Positions 1-7,616 of a stretch of 64,000 nucleotides of DNA are shown one piece after another. The position numbers and the translations under genes were made by a program. The stretch spans positions 38,219 to 102,218 of the forward strand of contig JAGXRB010000098.1 of the NCBI GenBank assembly GCA_018336075.1, written 5' to 3'. The stretch's first letter is position 1. Each line of letters opens with the position of its first letter. The stretch comes from Bacteroidota bacterium (lineage in GTDB: Bacteria; Bacteroidota; Bacteroidia; Bacteroidales; F082). A model generated the notes under the pieces. It was given only the letters and a program-made list of their open reading frames with translations, ran no database searches and had not been told where the DNA came from.

Positions 1-96
1 TATTTTGTTTCAAAATCATGGGGAACACGACGTAAAATGCCACTTTTAGCTAAAAAATCGTTCAGCCAGCTTTGGAAAGAAAGAAAAGAAGAATAG
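1..96 (+). CDS. C-terminal tail of a cut gene, LutB/LldF-like
   Basis: An open frame enters from the left edge and ends with TAG at 94-96, giving 31 residues that finish in a basic tail (SKSWGTRRKMPLLAKKSF followed by QLWKERKEE). The pattern of W-x-x-x-R-x-x-P followed by a KSF-x-x-x-W-K-E-R end is what I recall for the extreme C-terminus of LutB/LldF-type iron-sulfur proteins of lactate oxidation, but 31 residues is too little for a firm call. It converges on ruvC, with 29 bases between the two stops. Confidence 0.4.
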   Translation, partial: YFVSKSWGTRRKMPLLAKKSFSQLWKERKEE

Positions 97-125
97 CCAA
101 CTTCATCTTTGACTTACAACCCGCA

Positions 126-677
126 TTATTTCACCCTGTTCGGATTTTCTGCAAGAAAAGCCTTCCAGCCAGTATATGAACTTTGACTTGTATCGATTTT
201 TCCTTGAAAAAAGTGACATACGGCAGCAGCTACACCATCAGTGGCATCTAGATGTTCGGGTTGATTATCAAACTTTAACAGGGTTTTGAGCATGGCTGCA
301 ACTTGTTCTTTTGAAGCACTTCCATTGCCTGTTATAGATTGTTTTATTTTCTTTGGCGAATACTCAAACATTGGAATATTATTATTGAGAGCCGCCGCAA
401 TAGCTACACCCTGTGCTCTGCCCAATTTGAGCATCGATTGCACATTCTTACCAAAGAAAGGAGCTTCTATGGCCAGTTCATCAGGATGATATTCCCGAAT
501 AAGCTCGGTAGTGCGATCAAATATCTTTTTAAGTCGCAGAGCCTGAGTTGTATACTTATTCAGTTTTAGCACGCCCATCACCATAAGCTCCATCTGTGTG
601 CCTTTTTGCATGATTAACCCGTATCCCATAATGGTTGTTCCCGGGTCAATTCCTAAAATTATTCGTTCTGTTTTCAA
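126..677 (-). CDS. ruvC: Crossover junction endodeoxyribonuclease RuvC
   Basis: RuvC resolves Holliday junctions as a dimer within the RuvABC complex during recombinational repair. The protein has 183 residues, normal for the family. The four acidic residues of the RNase H-like active site are visible: D11 in GIDPG, E71 in AIEAPFF, and D144 and D147 in [11 protein letters not shown]. The conserved N-x-x-S-x-x-K-L-G-x-A-x-G helix follows E71. The start is only 20 bases from the divergently transcribed flippase gene, so its promoter must lie partly inside that gene. ruvA and ruvB are not in the window, as is usual for Bacteroidota. Confidence 0.95.
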   Translation of the reverse strand: MKTERIILGIDPGTTIMGYGLIMQKGTQMELMVMGVLKLNKYTTQALRLKKIFDRTTELIREYHPDELAIEAPFFGKNVQSMLKLGRAQGVAIAAALNNNIPMFEYSPKKIKQSITGNGSASKEQVAAMLKTLLKFDNQPEHLDATDGVAAAVCHFFQGKIDTSQSSYTGWKAFLAENPNRVK

Positions 678-697
678 AAAATTCCGTACTTAGCTAA

Positions 698-1723
698 ATG
701 AAAACAAAAGTAAGCAAAACGACCAACATTTTGCTGCGTGTGATGATCATGCTGCTTACCTTTGGATTTGCATACAAGCATCTTCTTGGCCGAAACGACT
801 GGCAGCAATGGCTTGATCTCTGGAAATTGATTGTGTATCAACCTGAGAAGTACTTTCTTTTTGCAATTGTTTTGTTATTGCTTCCTGTAAATATTTTTAT
901 CGAAAGTATCAAATGGAAACTATTGATAGATAAGATTGAAAAGGTGAAACTTAACAAGGCTTTCACTGCAGTTTTAACTGGAATTTCGGTTAGTATGTTT
1001 TTGCCCAACAGGGTAGGAGATTACCTGGGAAGAGTCTTTGTGCTCAATTATGCCAGCCATATCAAAGGTATTTTGGTTACCATAATTGGCAGTCTTGCAC
1101 AAATGATTACCACCATTCTTGCTGGCGGAATTGCACTTATTTTTGCCATACCACTTATTTACGATTTTGCCGAACCCTTTTCAGGGCTGCTGTATTTTGG
1201 TTTGGTATTTTTGATAATTATTTCAATCACTGTTTTTTTTCTGATTTATTTTAATGTTGGCCTTCTAAAAGTTATTTCAGGGAATATTTTTAAAAAGAAA
1301 AAAGAGCAGATAGAGCGTTATGCTGAAGTTTTTACAATGTATGATAAGCTTGAATTATTTCGCGTTTTTTCACTTTCTGTCCTGCGTTATGGAGTATTTT
1401 CGTTCCAGTTTTATCTGATGTTGCTTATTTTTGATTTCCGTTTGAGTTATCTTGATGCTATCATGGTTATTGCACTCATATACCTTGTTATTACAATTAT
1501 TCCAACCATCGCCATCACCGAACTTGGAGTTCGTGGTTCTGTTGCTGTCAGCTTGTTTTCATTTTTTTATCGTGATGCTGCAATATGGACGGAATATGCC
1601 GCAGTTTCTGTGCTTGCCGCAAGTTCTGCAGTTTGGCTCATCAACCTTGCTTTGCCTGCTTTGATAGGTGCAATATTTGTTTATCGGTTAAACTTTATAA
1701 GAGAGGAAACAGATGGAAATTGA
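698..1723 (+). CDS. Flippase-like integral membrane protein (LPG synthase TM region / UPF0104 family)
   Basis: A 341-residue polytopic membrane protein with about eight hydrophobic helices and no soluble domain. It fits the lysylphosphatidylglycerol synthase transmembrane-region family (UPF0104, YbhN/AglD-like); the segment around residues 105-115 (FLPNRVGDYLGR) is the characteristic P-x-R-x-G-D/E loop, and TELGVRG near residue 275 is a second conserved loop. Members move or modify lipids, but substrates are mostly unknown. It overlaps the next gene, a membrane GT2 glycosyltransferase, by 11 bases, which indicates translational coupling and suggests joint work on a lipid-linked sugar. The substrate is inference. 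Confidence 0.8.
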   Translation: MKTKVSKTTNILLRVMIMLLTFGFAYKHLLGRNDWQQWLDLWKLIVYQPEKYFLFAIVLLLLPVNIFIESIKWKLLIDKIEKVKLNKAFTAVLTGISVSMFLPNRVGDYLGRVFVLNYASHIKGILVTIIGSLAQMITTILAGGIALIFAIPLIYDFAEPFSGLLYFGLVFLIIISITVFFLIYFNVGLLKVISGNIFKKKKEQIERYAEVFTMYDKLELFRVFSLSVLRYGVFSFQFYLMLLIFDFRLSYLDAIMVIALIYLVITIIPTIAITELGVRGSVAVSLFSFFYRDAAIWTEYAAVSVLAASSAVWLINLALPALIGAIFVYRLNFIREETDGN

Positions 1724-2858
1724 ATATATTTGGATGTATCTGCGTATTGCAGAATTTGTGGCACTGTCTTATCTTTTGTTGATAAGTACCTATACAATAG
1801 GCTGGTATAGATTAAAAAAGAGTCCTCCGGCTGAATTGGGCGGCCAAATTCCAGTAAGCATTCTGGGAGCCGTGCGCAACGAAGAATCAAACATTTTCAA
1901 TCTAATTCAAAATCTTTCAAAACAATATTATCCTTTAGAAAAAATCCAGATTATTATCGCTGATGATCATTCTGAAGATTCAACTAAAAGCAAAATCAAT
2001 GAAGCTCAGAATGCCTTCCCTGATCTAAACCTTATGCATTTTTCTGCAATTGGAACAGGTAAAAAATCTGCACTTTCGGAAGCCCTTGAACTGGCTCTGG
2101 GGGATTTGGTTCTTGTTACCGATGCTGACTGCAGGCCCGGACCTTTTTGGGTAAGTCAGATGGTTGCAAGTTACAGAGAGGGAAATGCCAAATTGCTCCT
2201 TGGTCCTGTTCTTTTTGATCCGGCAAATACTATTTTTGAAAAAATTCAAACACTTGAATTTATCAGTCTGATGGGCAGTACAGCTGGTGCAGCGGGCATT
2301 GGGCTTCCAATGATGGGCAATAGTGCCAATTTGGGCTTTGACCGAAATGCAGTTATTAATGCCGGTGGTTTCAATGCAAGTTCCGGGTTTTCTTCGGGAG
2401 ATGATGTATTTCTGTTGATGAACATCATAAAAAATTACGGAAGAAAGTCTGTCCGGTTTGTCTTTTCTGAGCAAGCGATTGTAAGCACTTTACCATTGAG
2501 CAGTATGAGCGCATTTTTAAGTCAACGCCTGAGATGGGTATCTAAAAGTGTTGGCTATAAGCGACCCGAAATCATATTGCCCGCACTCATCGTTTTTTTA
2601 TTCAATTTTTTGCTTTTAAGCATGCTTTTTTCAGCTGTCTTTTATCCCTTTATGGCACTTATTTTTCTGCTTTTCATCTTGCTTAAATATCTTGTTGACT
2701 ATCCTTTACTCCATGCAGCAAGTGGTTTTATGAAACGCAGAAACCTTCTTTTATTCTCGCTTCCAATCGAATTTATTTATCCATTTTATGTCGTCATCAT
2801 TGGTTTGGCCGGAAACTTTGTGAAAGTGAAATGGAAGGGCAGGGGAGTAAAAAAATAA
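1713..2858 (+). CDS. Membrane-anchored family 2 glycosyltransferase
   Basis: A 381-residue GT2 enzyme. A short N-terminal helix (about 10-30) is followed by a GT-A domain that begins VSILGAVRNEESNI. The first nucleotide-sugar aspartates are in IIADDHSED, the DxD-like motif is TDADC (about 135), and QRLRW near residue 270 is the Q-x-x-R-W motif of processive GT2 enzymes. Three or so hydrophobic helices follow at the C-terminus. The GT2 family transfers a sugar from a nucleotide donor to a lipid or polysaccharide acceptor; the exact acceptor is unknown. Its start lies inside the end of the upstream flippase gene. Confidence 0.85.
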   Translation: MEIEYIWMYLRIAEFVALSYLLLISTYTIGWYRLKKSPPAELGGQIPVSILGAVRNEESNIFNLIQNLSKQYYPLEKIQIIIADDHSEDSTKSKINEAQNAFPDLNLMHFSAIGTGKKSALSEALELALGDLVLVTDADCRPGPFWVSQMVASYREGNAKLLLGPVLFDPANTIFEKIQTLEFISLMGSTAGAAGIGLPMMGNSANLGFDRNAVINAGGFNASSGFSSGDDVFLLMNIIKNYGRKSVRFVFSEQAIVSTLPLSSMSAFLSQRLRWVSKSVGYKRPEIILPALIVFLFNFLLLSMLFSAVFYPFMALIFLLFILLKYLVDYPLLHAASGFMKRRNLLLFSLPIEFIYPFYVVIIGLAGNFVKVKWKGRGVKK

Positions 2859-2903
2859 AACCTGATGCTGTAAATGATACATTATTCAGCACACTCTTTT
2901 ACT

Positions 2904-2942
2904 AAAAAAGCCTTCCAAGCCATTTGGCTGGAAGGCTTTTCG
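2904..2942. terminator. Bidirectional intrinsic terminator
   Basis: The stem GCCTTCCAAGCC pairs with GGCTGGAAGGC with one bulged A around an ATTT loop, flanked by an A-run on the left and a T-run on the right. It sits between the convergent GT2 and argF genes and can serve both. Confidence 0.85.
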
Positions 2943-2959
2943 ATTATTCAAAGAAACTT

Positions 2960-3961
2960 TTATGCTCCTAAAGTTGCAACCATAACAGCTTTGATGGTAT
3001 GCATACGGTTTTCGGCTTCGTCAAAAACCAATGAAGCGGGCGACTCAAAGACTTCATCATTGACTTCCATTGCTTCAATGCCAAATTTTTGGAAAATCTG
3101 CTCGCCAATGGTTGTTTCACGGTTGTGGAATGCAGGAAGGCAGTGCAGGAACTTTACATTTGGATTGCCTGTTTTTGCAACCATGCTTCCATTCACCTGA
3201 TAAGGAAGCATCAGCTTGATGCGCTCTTCCCAAACATGATCCGGCTCTCCCATTGAAACCCAAACGTCGGTATACAAGAAATCAACACCTTTAACACCTT
3301 CGTCAACGCTCTCGGTAAGCGTAATTTTAGCGCCAGTTTCTTTCGCTATTTCGCGACAGCTTGCTACAAGTGTTTCTTCTGGCCAGTTTTGTTTTGGTGC
3401 AACAGCTCTGAAATCCATTCCCATTTTTGCAGCACCTACCATCAATGAATTACCCATATTGTTGCGGGCATCGCCGCAGTAGGCAAAAGCTACCTGATGC
3501 AATGGCTTGTCGCTGTGTTCCATCATGGTTAAAAAATCTGCCAGAATCTGTGTTGGATGGAACTCATTGGTGAGGCCGTTCCAAACAGGAACTCCAGCAT
3601 ATTTACCCAGTTCTTCAACGATTGACTGACCATAACCACGGTATTCAATGCCATCATACATGCGGCCCAACACGCGCGCAGTATCTTTCATTGATTCCTT
3701 TTTTCCAATCTGTGAGCCCGAAGGTCCAAGATAAGTCACATGAGCTCCCTGATCAAGGGCTGCTACTTCAAAAGCACAACGTGTGCGGGTCGAATCTTTT
3801 TCGAAAATAAGGGCAATATTTTTGCCTTTCAGCCGCTGCTGTTCGGTTCCGGCATATTTTGCTTTTTTCAGCTCTAACGAAAGATCAAGAAGAAATTTGA
3901 TCTCTTGTGAAGTAAAATCAAGCAGTTTAAGAAAATTGCGGTTTCTAAGGTTAAAAGCCAT
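2960..3961 (-). CDS. argF: Ornithine carbamoyltransferase
   Basis: Transfers a carbamoyl group from carbamoyl phosphate to ornithine, giving citrulline, in the cytoplasm. The 333-residue length is typical. Carbamoyl-phosphate motifs are STRTR at 57-61 and HPTQ at 135-138; the ornithine-binding SMG loop is at 236-238 and the catalytic HCLPAFH is at 273-279. The SMG loop argues for true ornithine as substrate rather than the N-acetyl- or N-succinyl-ornithine used by many Bacteroidota for arginine synthesis. No other arginine gene is nearby, so the sequence does not decide between biosynthetic ArgF and catabolic ArcB. Confidence 0.93.
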   Translation of the reverse strand: MAFNLRNRNFLKLLDFTSQEIKFLLDLSLELKKAKYAGTEQQRLKGKNIALIFEKDSTRTRCAFEVAALDQGAHVTYLGPSGSQIGKKESMKDTARVLGRMYDGIEYRGYGQSIVEELGKYAGVPVWNGLTNEFHPTQILADFLTMMEHSDKPLHQVAFAYCGDARNNMGNSLMVGAAKMGMDFRAVAPKQNWPEETLVASCREIAKETGAKITLTESVDEGVKGVDFLYTDVWVSMGEPDHVWEERIKLMLPYQVNGSMVAKTGNPNVKFLHCLPAFHNRETTIGEQIFQKFGIEAMEVNDEVFESPASLVFDEAENRMHTIKAVMVATLGA

Positions 3962-4278
3962 AATGAATAGTTTTTAGTGTTTATAATGAATTGATTTAAT
4001 TCTATTTATGCAAATCAGATGGCAAAATTAAAGAAAATTGTGAATTATTTCACACATAATCATTTATGAAGTGGTTTTTTCACCTTTTCAAGAAAAAACG
4101 TCCGTAAATGAACGATTTTTCAATAATTATTTTTAAGTAGCATCTGCATGAACTGACTTAATAAAGCAATTTTCAAAATTAGTTCAAGGTGAAAAGTATA
4201 GAAACGTTCAAATTCCATTGTCCGGGTGAATCCAAACAAAAATAATATTTGTCCTTTGTCTTTCATTATTTTTGCGCC
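3962..4278. other. Divergent intergenic region argF / DUF3109
   Basis: About 315 AT-rich bases separate two divergent genes and must hold both promoters. A TATTTTTG box at 4267-4274 matches the Bacteroidota -7 consensus but lies only four bases before the ATG at 4279. Apart from the repeat copy at 4129-4150, I see nothing coding. Confidence 0.5.
4129..4150. repeat. Copy 1 of a short dispersed intergenic repeat
   Basis: ATTTTTAAGTAGCATCTGCAT recurs at 5507-5527 with two mismatches in 21 bases. Both copies are intergenic and in the same orientation. Origin and role are unknown; two copies could also be chance. Confidence 0.35.
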
Positions 4279-4845
4279 ATGATAATTATAAACGATACTA
4301 TTATAAGCGAAGGCCTGATAAGCGCCAGATTTATCTGCGATCTTCCACGATGCAAAGGCGATTGCTGTGTGAGTGGCGATGCCGGCGCCCCTCTTGAAGA
4401 TAATGAAATAGGCATGATTGAAGACGATCTGGATCAAATTATGGAATTCATGACCGATGCCGGAAAGCAGATTGTGAATGAAAATGGCGTTTTTGATTAC
4501 GATATAGTAGGAAATTTAGTCACGCCTCTGGTAAATGATCGTGAATGTGCCTTTGCAGGATTTCATGACAATGGCGTCAGTTTTTGTGCCATTGAAAAAG
4601 CATGGCTGGCAGGCAAAACAGAATTTAGAAAGCCCGTGAGTTGCCATCTTTATCCTGTCAGACTTGAAAAGAAAGATGGTTTCACCCATGTGAATTATCA
4701 CCAATGGAGCATTTGTGTGCCTGCAATTCGAAAAGGAGAAAAAGCTGGGTTGCCTTTGTACAAATTTTTGAAAGATGCGTTGATTCGCCGTTTTGGTGAA
4801 AATTGGTACAAAAGTCTTGAAAAGGAAGTGAAGTCCAGAAGGTGA
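4279..4845 (+). CDS. DUF3109 family cysteine-rich protein
   Basis: A 188-residue protein of the DUF3109/YkgJ-like group, function unknown. Cysteines occur in metal-site-like spacing: CDLPRCKGDCC near the N-terminus, then single cysteines in DRECAF, FCAIE, SCHLYPVR and SICVPA, which suggests a zinc or iron-sulfur site (inference). The frame continues upstream to a TTG at 4249, but I chose the ATG at 4279 because conserved-looking sequence (IIINDTIISEGL) begins there and the upstream codons look non-coding. It ends before a terminator shared with mscL. Confidence 0.8.
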   Translation: MIIINDTIISEGLISARFICDLPRCKGDCCVSGDAGAPLEDNEIGMIEDDLDQIMEFMTDAGKQIVNENGVFDYDIVGNLVTPLVNDRECAFAGFHDNGVSFCAIEKAWLAGKTEFRKPVSCHLYPVRLEKKDGFTHVNYHQWSICVPAIRKGEKAGLPLYKFLKDALIRRFGENWYKSLEKEVKSRR

Positions 4846-4870
4846 TTCACACAAAAAATTTTGCTTAAAT

Positions 4871-4907
4871 AAAAACGGCCACCTCATTAAAAGTGGCCGT
4901 CTTTTTT
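4871..4907. terminator. Bidirectional intrinsic terminator
   Basis: ACGGCCAC and GTGGCCGT form a perfect stem around a short loop, with AAAAA before and TTTTTT after. It separates the convergent DUF3109 and mscL genes. Confidence 0.88.
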
Positions 4908-4920
4908 AAGGCATGACCTT

Positions 4921-5346
4921 TTACTGCTTTTTTAGCAGATCACGGATTTCCGCGAGCAGCTTTTCTTCATTGGATGGAGCTGGAGGTGCGGGAGCCGGAG
5001 CTGGCGCAGCTACTTCCTTCTTCTTCAGATTGTTCATCGCTTTTATCATCATAAAGATGGCAAATGCAATGATAATGAAGTCGATTACACTGTTTACAAA
5101 GGCACCGTAATTGAGTGTTACAGCCGGAGTAACAATTTCAGTGCCCTGCATAACTGCTTCTTTCATAACGACTTTCAGGTCACTGAAATCAACACCACCA
5201 ACCAGTAAACCGATTGGCGGCATAATAACATCACTTACAAATGAAGCCACGATTTTGCCAAAGGCACCACCGATAATGATACCTACTGCCATGTCCATAA
5301 CATTGCCGCGCATGGCAAAAGTTTTAAATTCAGATACAAATCCCAT
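4921..5346 (-). CDS. mscL: Large-conductance mechanosensitive channel MscL
   Basis: A pentameric inner-membrane tension valve that opens on hypo-osmotic shock. The 141 residues show the family layout: amphipathic N-terminus ([22 protein letters not shown]), glycine-rich TM1 with [16 protein letters not shown], the periplasmic loop, TM2 (about 85-103), and a cytoplasmic helical bundle ending [12 protein letters not shown]. An alanine-proline run (about 113-123) links TM2 to the bundle and is longer than in E. coli MscL. It is a single-gene unit with its own terminator. Confidence 0.95.
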   Translation of the reverse strand: MGFVSEFKTFAMRGNVMDMAVGIIIGGAFGKIVASFVSDVIMPPIGLLVGGVDFSDLKVVMKEAVMQGTEIVTPAVTLNYGAFVNSVIDFIIIAFAIFMMIKAMNNLKKKEVAAPAPAPAPPAPSNEEKLLAEIRDLLKKQ

Positions 5347-5506
5347 AGTTTATAATGTTGGTTAATTAAAAAAAGACGCAAGATAATAAACCGATTGAAT
5401 AATGTCAATAAAAAAACCAGATACAATAAGTACCTGGTTTTTGACATGATACCGATTGCACTTTCAATATAGTGCAATATTCCGCCAAAGGCGGAGAAAT
5501 TGGACT

Positions 5507-5528
5507 ATTTTCAAGTAGCATCGGCATT
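5507..5528. repeat. Copy 2 of a short dispersed intergenic repeat
   Basis: ATTTTCAAGTAGCATCGGCAT matches the copy at 4129-4150 in 19 of 21 positions. It lies directly before the large inverted repeat at 5533-5577. Confidence 0.35.
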
Positions 5529-5532
5529 TACC

Positions 5533-5577
5533 TTTGTAAAATTTTAAAATGGTCCAAAACCATTTTAAAATTACAAA
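5533..5577. repeat. Long AT-rich inverted repeat
   Basis: TTTGTAAAATTTTAAAATGGT is mirrored by ACCATTTTAAAATTACAAA around a CCAAA loop; the arms differ by two inserted bases. It lies in the 280-base gap between mscL and the yceI-like gene, downstream of the latter, so it may act as a terminator-like hairpin, although it lacks GC pairs. A CCGCC...GGCGG mini-hairpin lies nearby at about 5482-5494. Confidence 0.6.
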
Positions 5578-5629
5578 TGGTATGAATTGAAATGTATAAC
5601 CAAAACCAAAAGATAAACAAGGAAAAAAT

Positions 5630-6190
5630 TTAATTGTTCAATAAAGACAAAGAAACATCAACATTGATTTCTATAGTTTCTGAGATGTTTTTTACTACCG
5701 TCCTCGGAATTTTTATGTCATAATCGGCCAGCTGAATGTAAAAAGTCGATTTTCCATTTATCAGGCCGTCTTTTACTTCAAAAACACCCTTTTCAGTTAC
5801 TTCTTTTGTTACGCCTTTAATCGTCATATTACCCGACACTTCAGCTTCGAAAGTGCCATTTTTGCTCAGATCGATATCACTCAGATTGCTGACTTTTCCA
5901 ACAAAAGTGGCATTTGGAAACTTATGTGACTCCACATAATTTTCGTTGAAATGCTCTTGCATAAGGGCCTTTTCAAATTGAAAACCCTTCATGAGAACTC
6001 TGAATACAAAATCTCCTGAATTGAGGTCGATAGCACTGTTCACCTGACGGTTGAATGCCTCAATATTTTCGGCCGGAGCTTCAGAATAAAATCTGATCAC
6101 ACCTGTTTTTGTGGCATATTTTTGCGCTTGTACACCAAAACTACTGATCAAAACCAGCATTGCAATTAATAGGATTTCTTTTCTTTTCAT
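5630..6190 (-). CDS. YceI-like exported lipid-binding protein
   Basis: A 186-residue exported protein of the YceI family, beta-barrel lipocalin-like proteins that bind polyisoprenoids or other lipids. The start at 6190 gives a clean signal peptide (MKRKEILLIAMLVLISSFGVQAQ, cleaved before Q); an upstream in-frame ATG at 6229 would put charged residues ahead of it. Family signatures are the early strand GVIRFYSEAPAENIEAFN, the F-E-x-A-L-M-Q-E-H-F-N-E-N-Y segment, FPNATFVGKV, and the end strands DIKIPRTVVKNISETIEI. A second YceI gene lies 4.3 kb away. It follows the OB-fold gene at 41 bases, so they are probably co-transcribed. Confidence 0.85.
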   Translation of the reverse strand: MKRKEILLIAMLVLISSFGVQAQKYATKTGVIRFYSEAPAENIEAFNRQVNSAIDLNSGDFVFRVLMKGFQFEKALMQEHFNENYVESHKFPNATFVGKVSNLSDIDLSKNGTFEAEVSGNMTIKGVTKEVTEKGVFEVKDGLINGKSTFYIQLADYDIKIPRTVVKNISETIEINVDVSLSLLNN

Positions 6191-6231
6191 TTTTATTCTT
6201 TTTAATATTTCTTTGATTAAAACTTTCATAA

Positions 6232-6666
6232 TTAATTGATTAAAGATCCATGCTCCATTACAACATCCGTTTCATTGTACCCCGTGACAAATCCTTTGAT
6301 GATTACAACCGAACCTTGAGGTGTATTTTTTAGCCTTTCCTGTTGGTTTTCAAGCATACTTATTCTGATGCCTTCGTTGCCAAAAATACCTTCATCGAGC
6401 ACAAAAACAGCAATGGTTAAATCGTGGATGGATTCAATTTCAGATAATATACCCGAAACCTCAACCACTTTTCCGTTGTATTTTAATTCTGCAGAAGCCT
6501 GATCGCTGCGATAAAACTCAAAAAGTTCTTCAGCTGTAAGTGTAAAGTCGGCTGCCTTCTTTTCAAAATCCGGATGTGATTTATTGTAAACAAAAACATA
6601 TCCTATTACCGCACCTACAGCTCCCATAGTGACCATAATGAGTATGATTTTAATCCATTTGTTCAT
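6232..6666 (-). CDS. Membrane-anchored OB-fold (tRNA_anti-like) protein
   Basis: A 144-residue protein with one N-terminal membrane helix (about 5-27) and an extracytoplasmic domain. The region TAEELFEFYRSDQASAELKYNGKVVEVSGIL and the downstream GSVVIIKGFVTGYNETDVVMEHGSLI match the pattern of the tRNA_anti-like OB-fold family common in Bacteroidota. Despite the family name, an exported copy is unlikely to bind tRNA; the ligand is unknown. It precedes yceI in the same direction. Confidence 0.7.
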   Translation of the reverse strand: MNKWIKIILIMVTMGAVGAVIGYVFVYNKSHPDFEKKAADFTLTAEELFEFYRSDQASAELKYNGKVVEVSGILSEIESIHDLTIAVFVLDEGIFGNEGIRISMLENQQERLKNTPQGSVVIIKGFVTGYNETDVVMEHGSLIN

Positions 6667-6831
6667 GTTTTTTGCATTTTAAATTATTCTGCAAAGAAAA
6701 GGTACAGACATCCCTGTTTCAAAACAATGTTTTCTCAACCGGAAAAAACAGTGAATGAACAAGCATTATCGATAGGTAAGTACTGAGAAATCTGATGATA
6801 AAAAATCTATAAAAGCCTGAAATCTGGTTTT

Positions 6832-7614
6832 TTATGAATTAAAATCATCGCTGAGCCATGAGCGAAACAAAGGAGAACGTTCGGTGCTGGAGATGGATTC
6901 TTCTTCGCAGACAGGTTTCAAAATGACTTTAATGCGCGACTTGCTGTAGGTATGGAGTTTGTCAATTGCTGCAAAGCTGATTATAAATGCTCTGTTGATG
7001 CGAAAAAAACTTTTTTGGTCGAGTGAATGTTCCAATTGATCCAAGGTATAATCTATTGGATAGCGATCTCCATTTTTTAGCCTGGCAAAAACAATTTTTT
7101 CAGCGATATAGAAGTACGCAACATCTTCGGTAGTGAAAACCTTTATCTGTTGCCCCGCTTTTACCATAAAGCGACTCAGCAGTTTAGGCTGTTTTCCTCC
7201 TAAAAGTTCCATTATTTGCAGATATTCTGCTGTGGGTTTTGGAACAGAAAGTCTTTTCATTTTTTCGACAGCCTTTTCCAAATCCTGCAGTTTAAGCGGC
7301 TTCAACAGGTAATCGATGCTGTTTTCTTTGAAGGCCTGTAGCGCAAACTCGTCATAGGCAGTTGTAAAAATCACAGGAGAAACGACCTTAGTCTGACTAA
7401 AGATTAAAAAACTGTTTCCGTCGGCAAGTTGAATATCCATCAGTATCAAATCAGGTTCAGGATGCGATTTAAGCCAGGCAACCGTACTTTCGATGCTGTC
7501 GGTCATTCCTGCTACAATTGCATCGGGTAAGGCCTGAAGCAACAATGATTTGGTGCGTTCAGCTGTAGCTTCTTCGTCTTCAACAATCAATACCTTCCAT
7601 CCCATAGCGTTCAT
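6832..7614 (-). CDS. LytTR-type response regulator
   Basis: A 260-residue two-component regulator. The receiver domain (about 5-125) has the acidic pair in VEDEE, phosphoacceptor D60 in LILMDIQ, T/S in FTTAYDE and K in LLKPLK. A LytTR DNA-binding domain follows (about 150-255; FMVKAGQQIKVFTTEDVAYF and FFRINRAFIISF). It starts two bases after the kinase stop codon, so the two are translationally coupled partners. LytTR proteins bind paired direct repeats upstream of targets; I could not identify such a site. ATG codons at residues 1 and 4 are both possible starts. Confidence 0.9.
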   Translation of the reverse strand: MNAMGWKVLIVEDEEATAERTKSLLLQALPDAIVAGMTDSIESTVAWLKSHPEPDLILMDIQLADGNSFLIFSQTKVVSPVIFTTAYDEFALQAFKENSIDYLLKPLKLQDLEKAVEKMKRLSVPKPTAEYLQIMELLGGKQPKLLSRFMVKAGQQIKVFTTEDVAYFYIAEKIVFARLKNGDRYPIDYTLDQLEHSLDQKSFFRINRAFIISFAAIDKLHTYSKSRIKVILKPVCEEESISSTERSPLFRSWLSDDFNS

Positions 7615-7616
7615 TA

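Noticed and set aside
2025-2474. 149-codon frame antisense to the GT2 gene
   Set aside because: It runs over the DxD region of a clear GT2 enzyme.
4120-4437. 105-codon minus-strand frame over the argF/DUF3109 gap
   Set aside because: Its 5' half lies antisense to the conserved N-terminus of the DUF3109 gene, and the residues are low-complexity hydrophobic.
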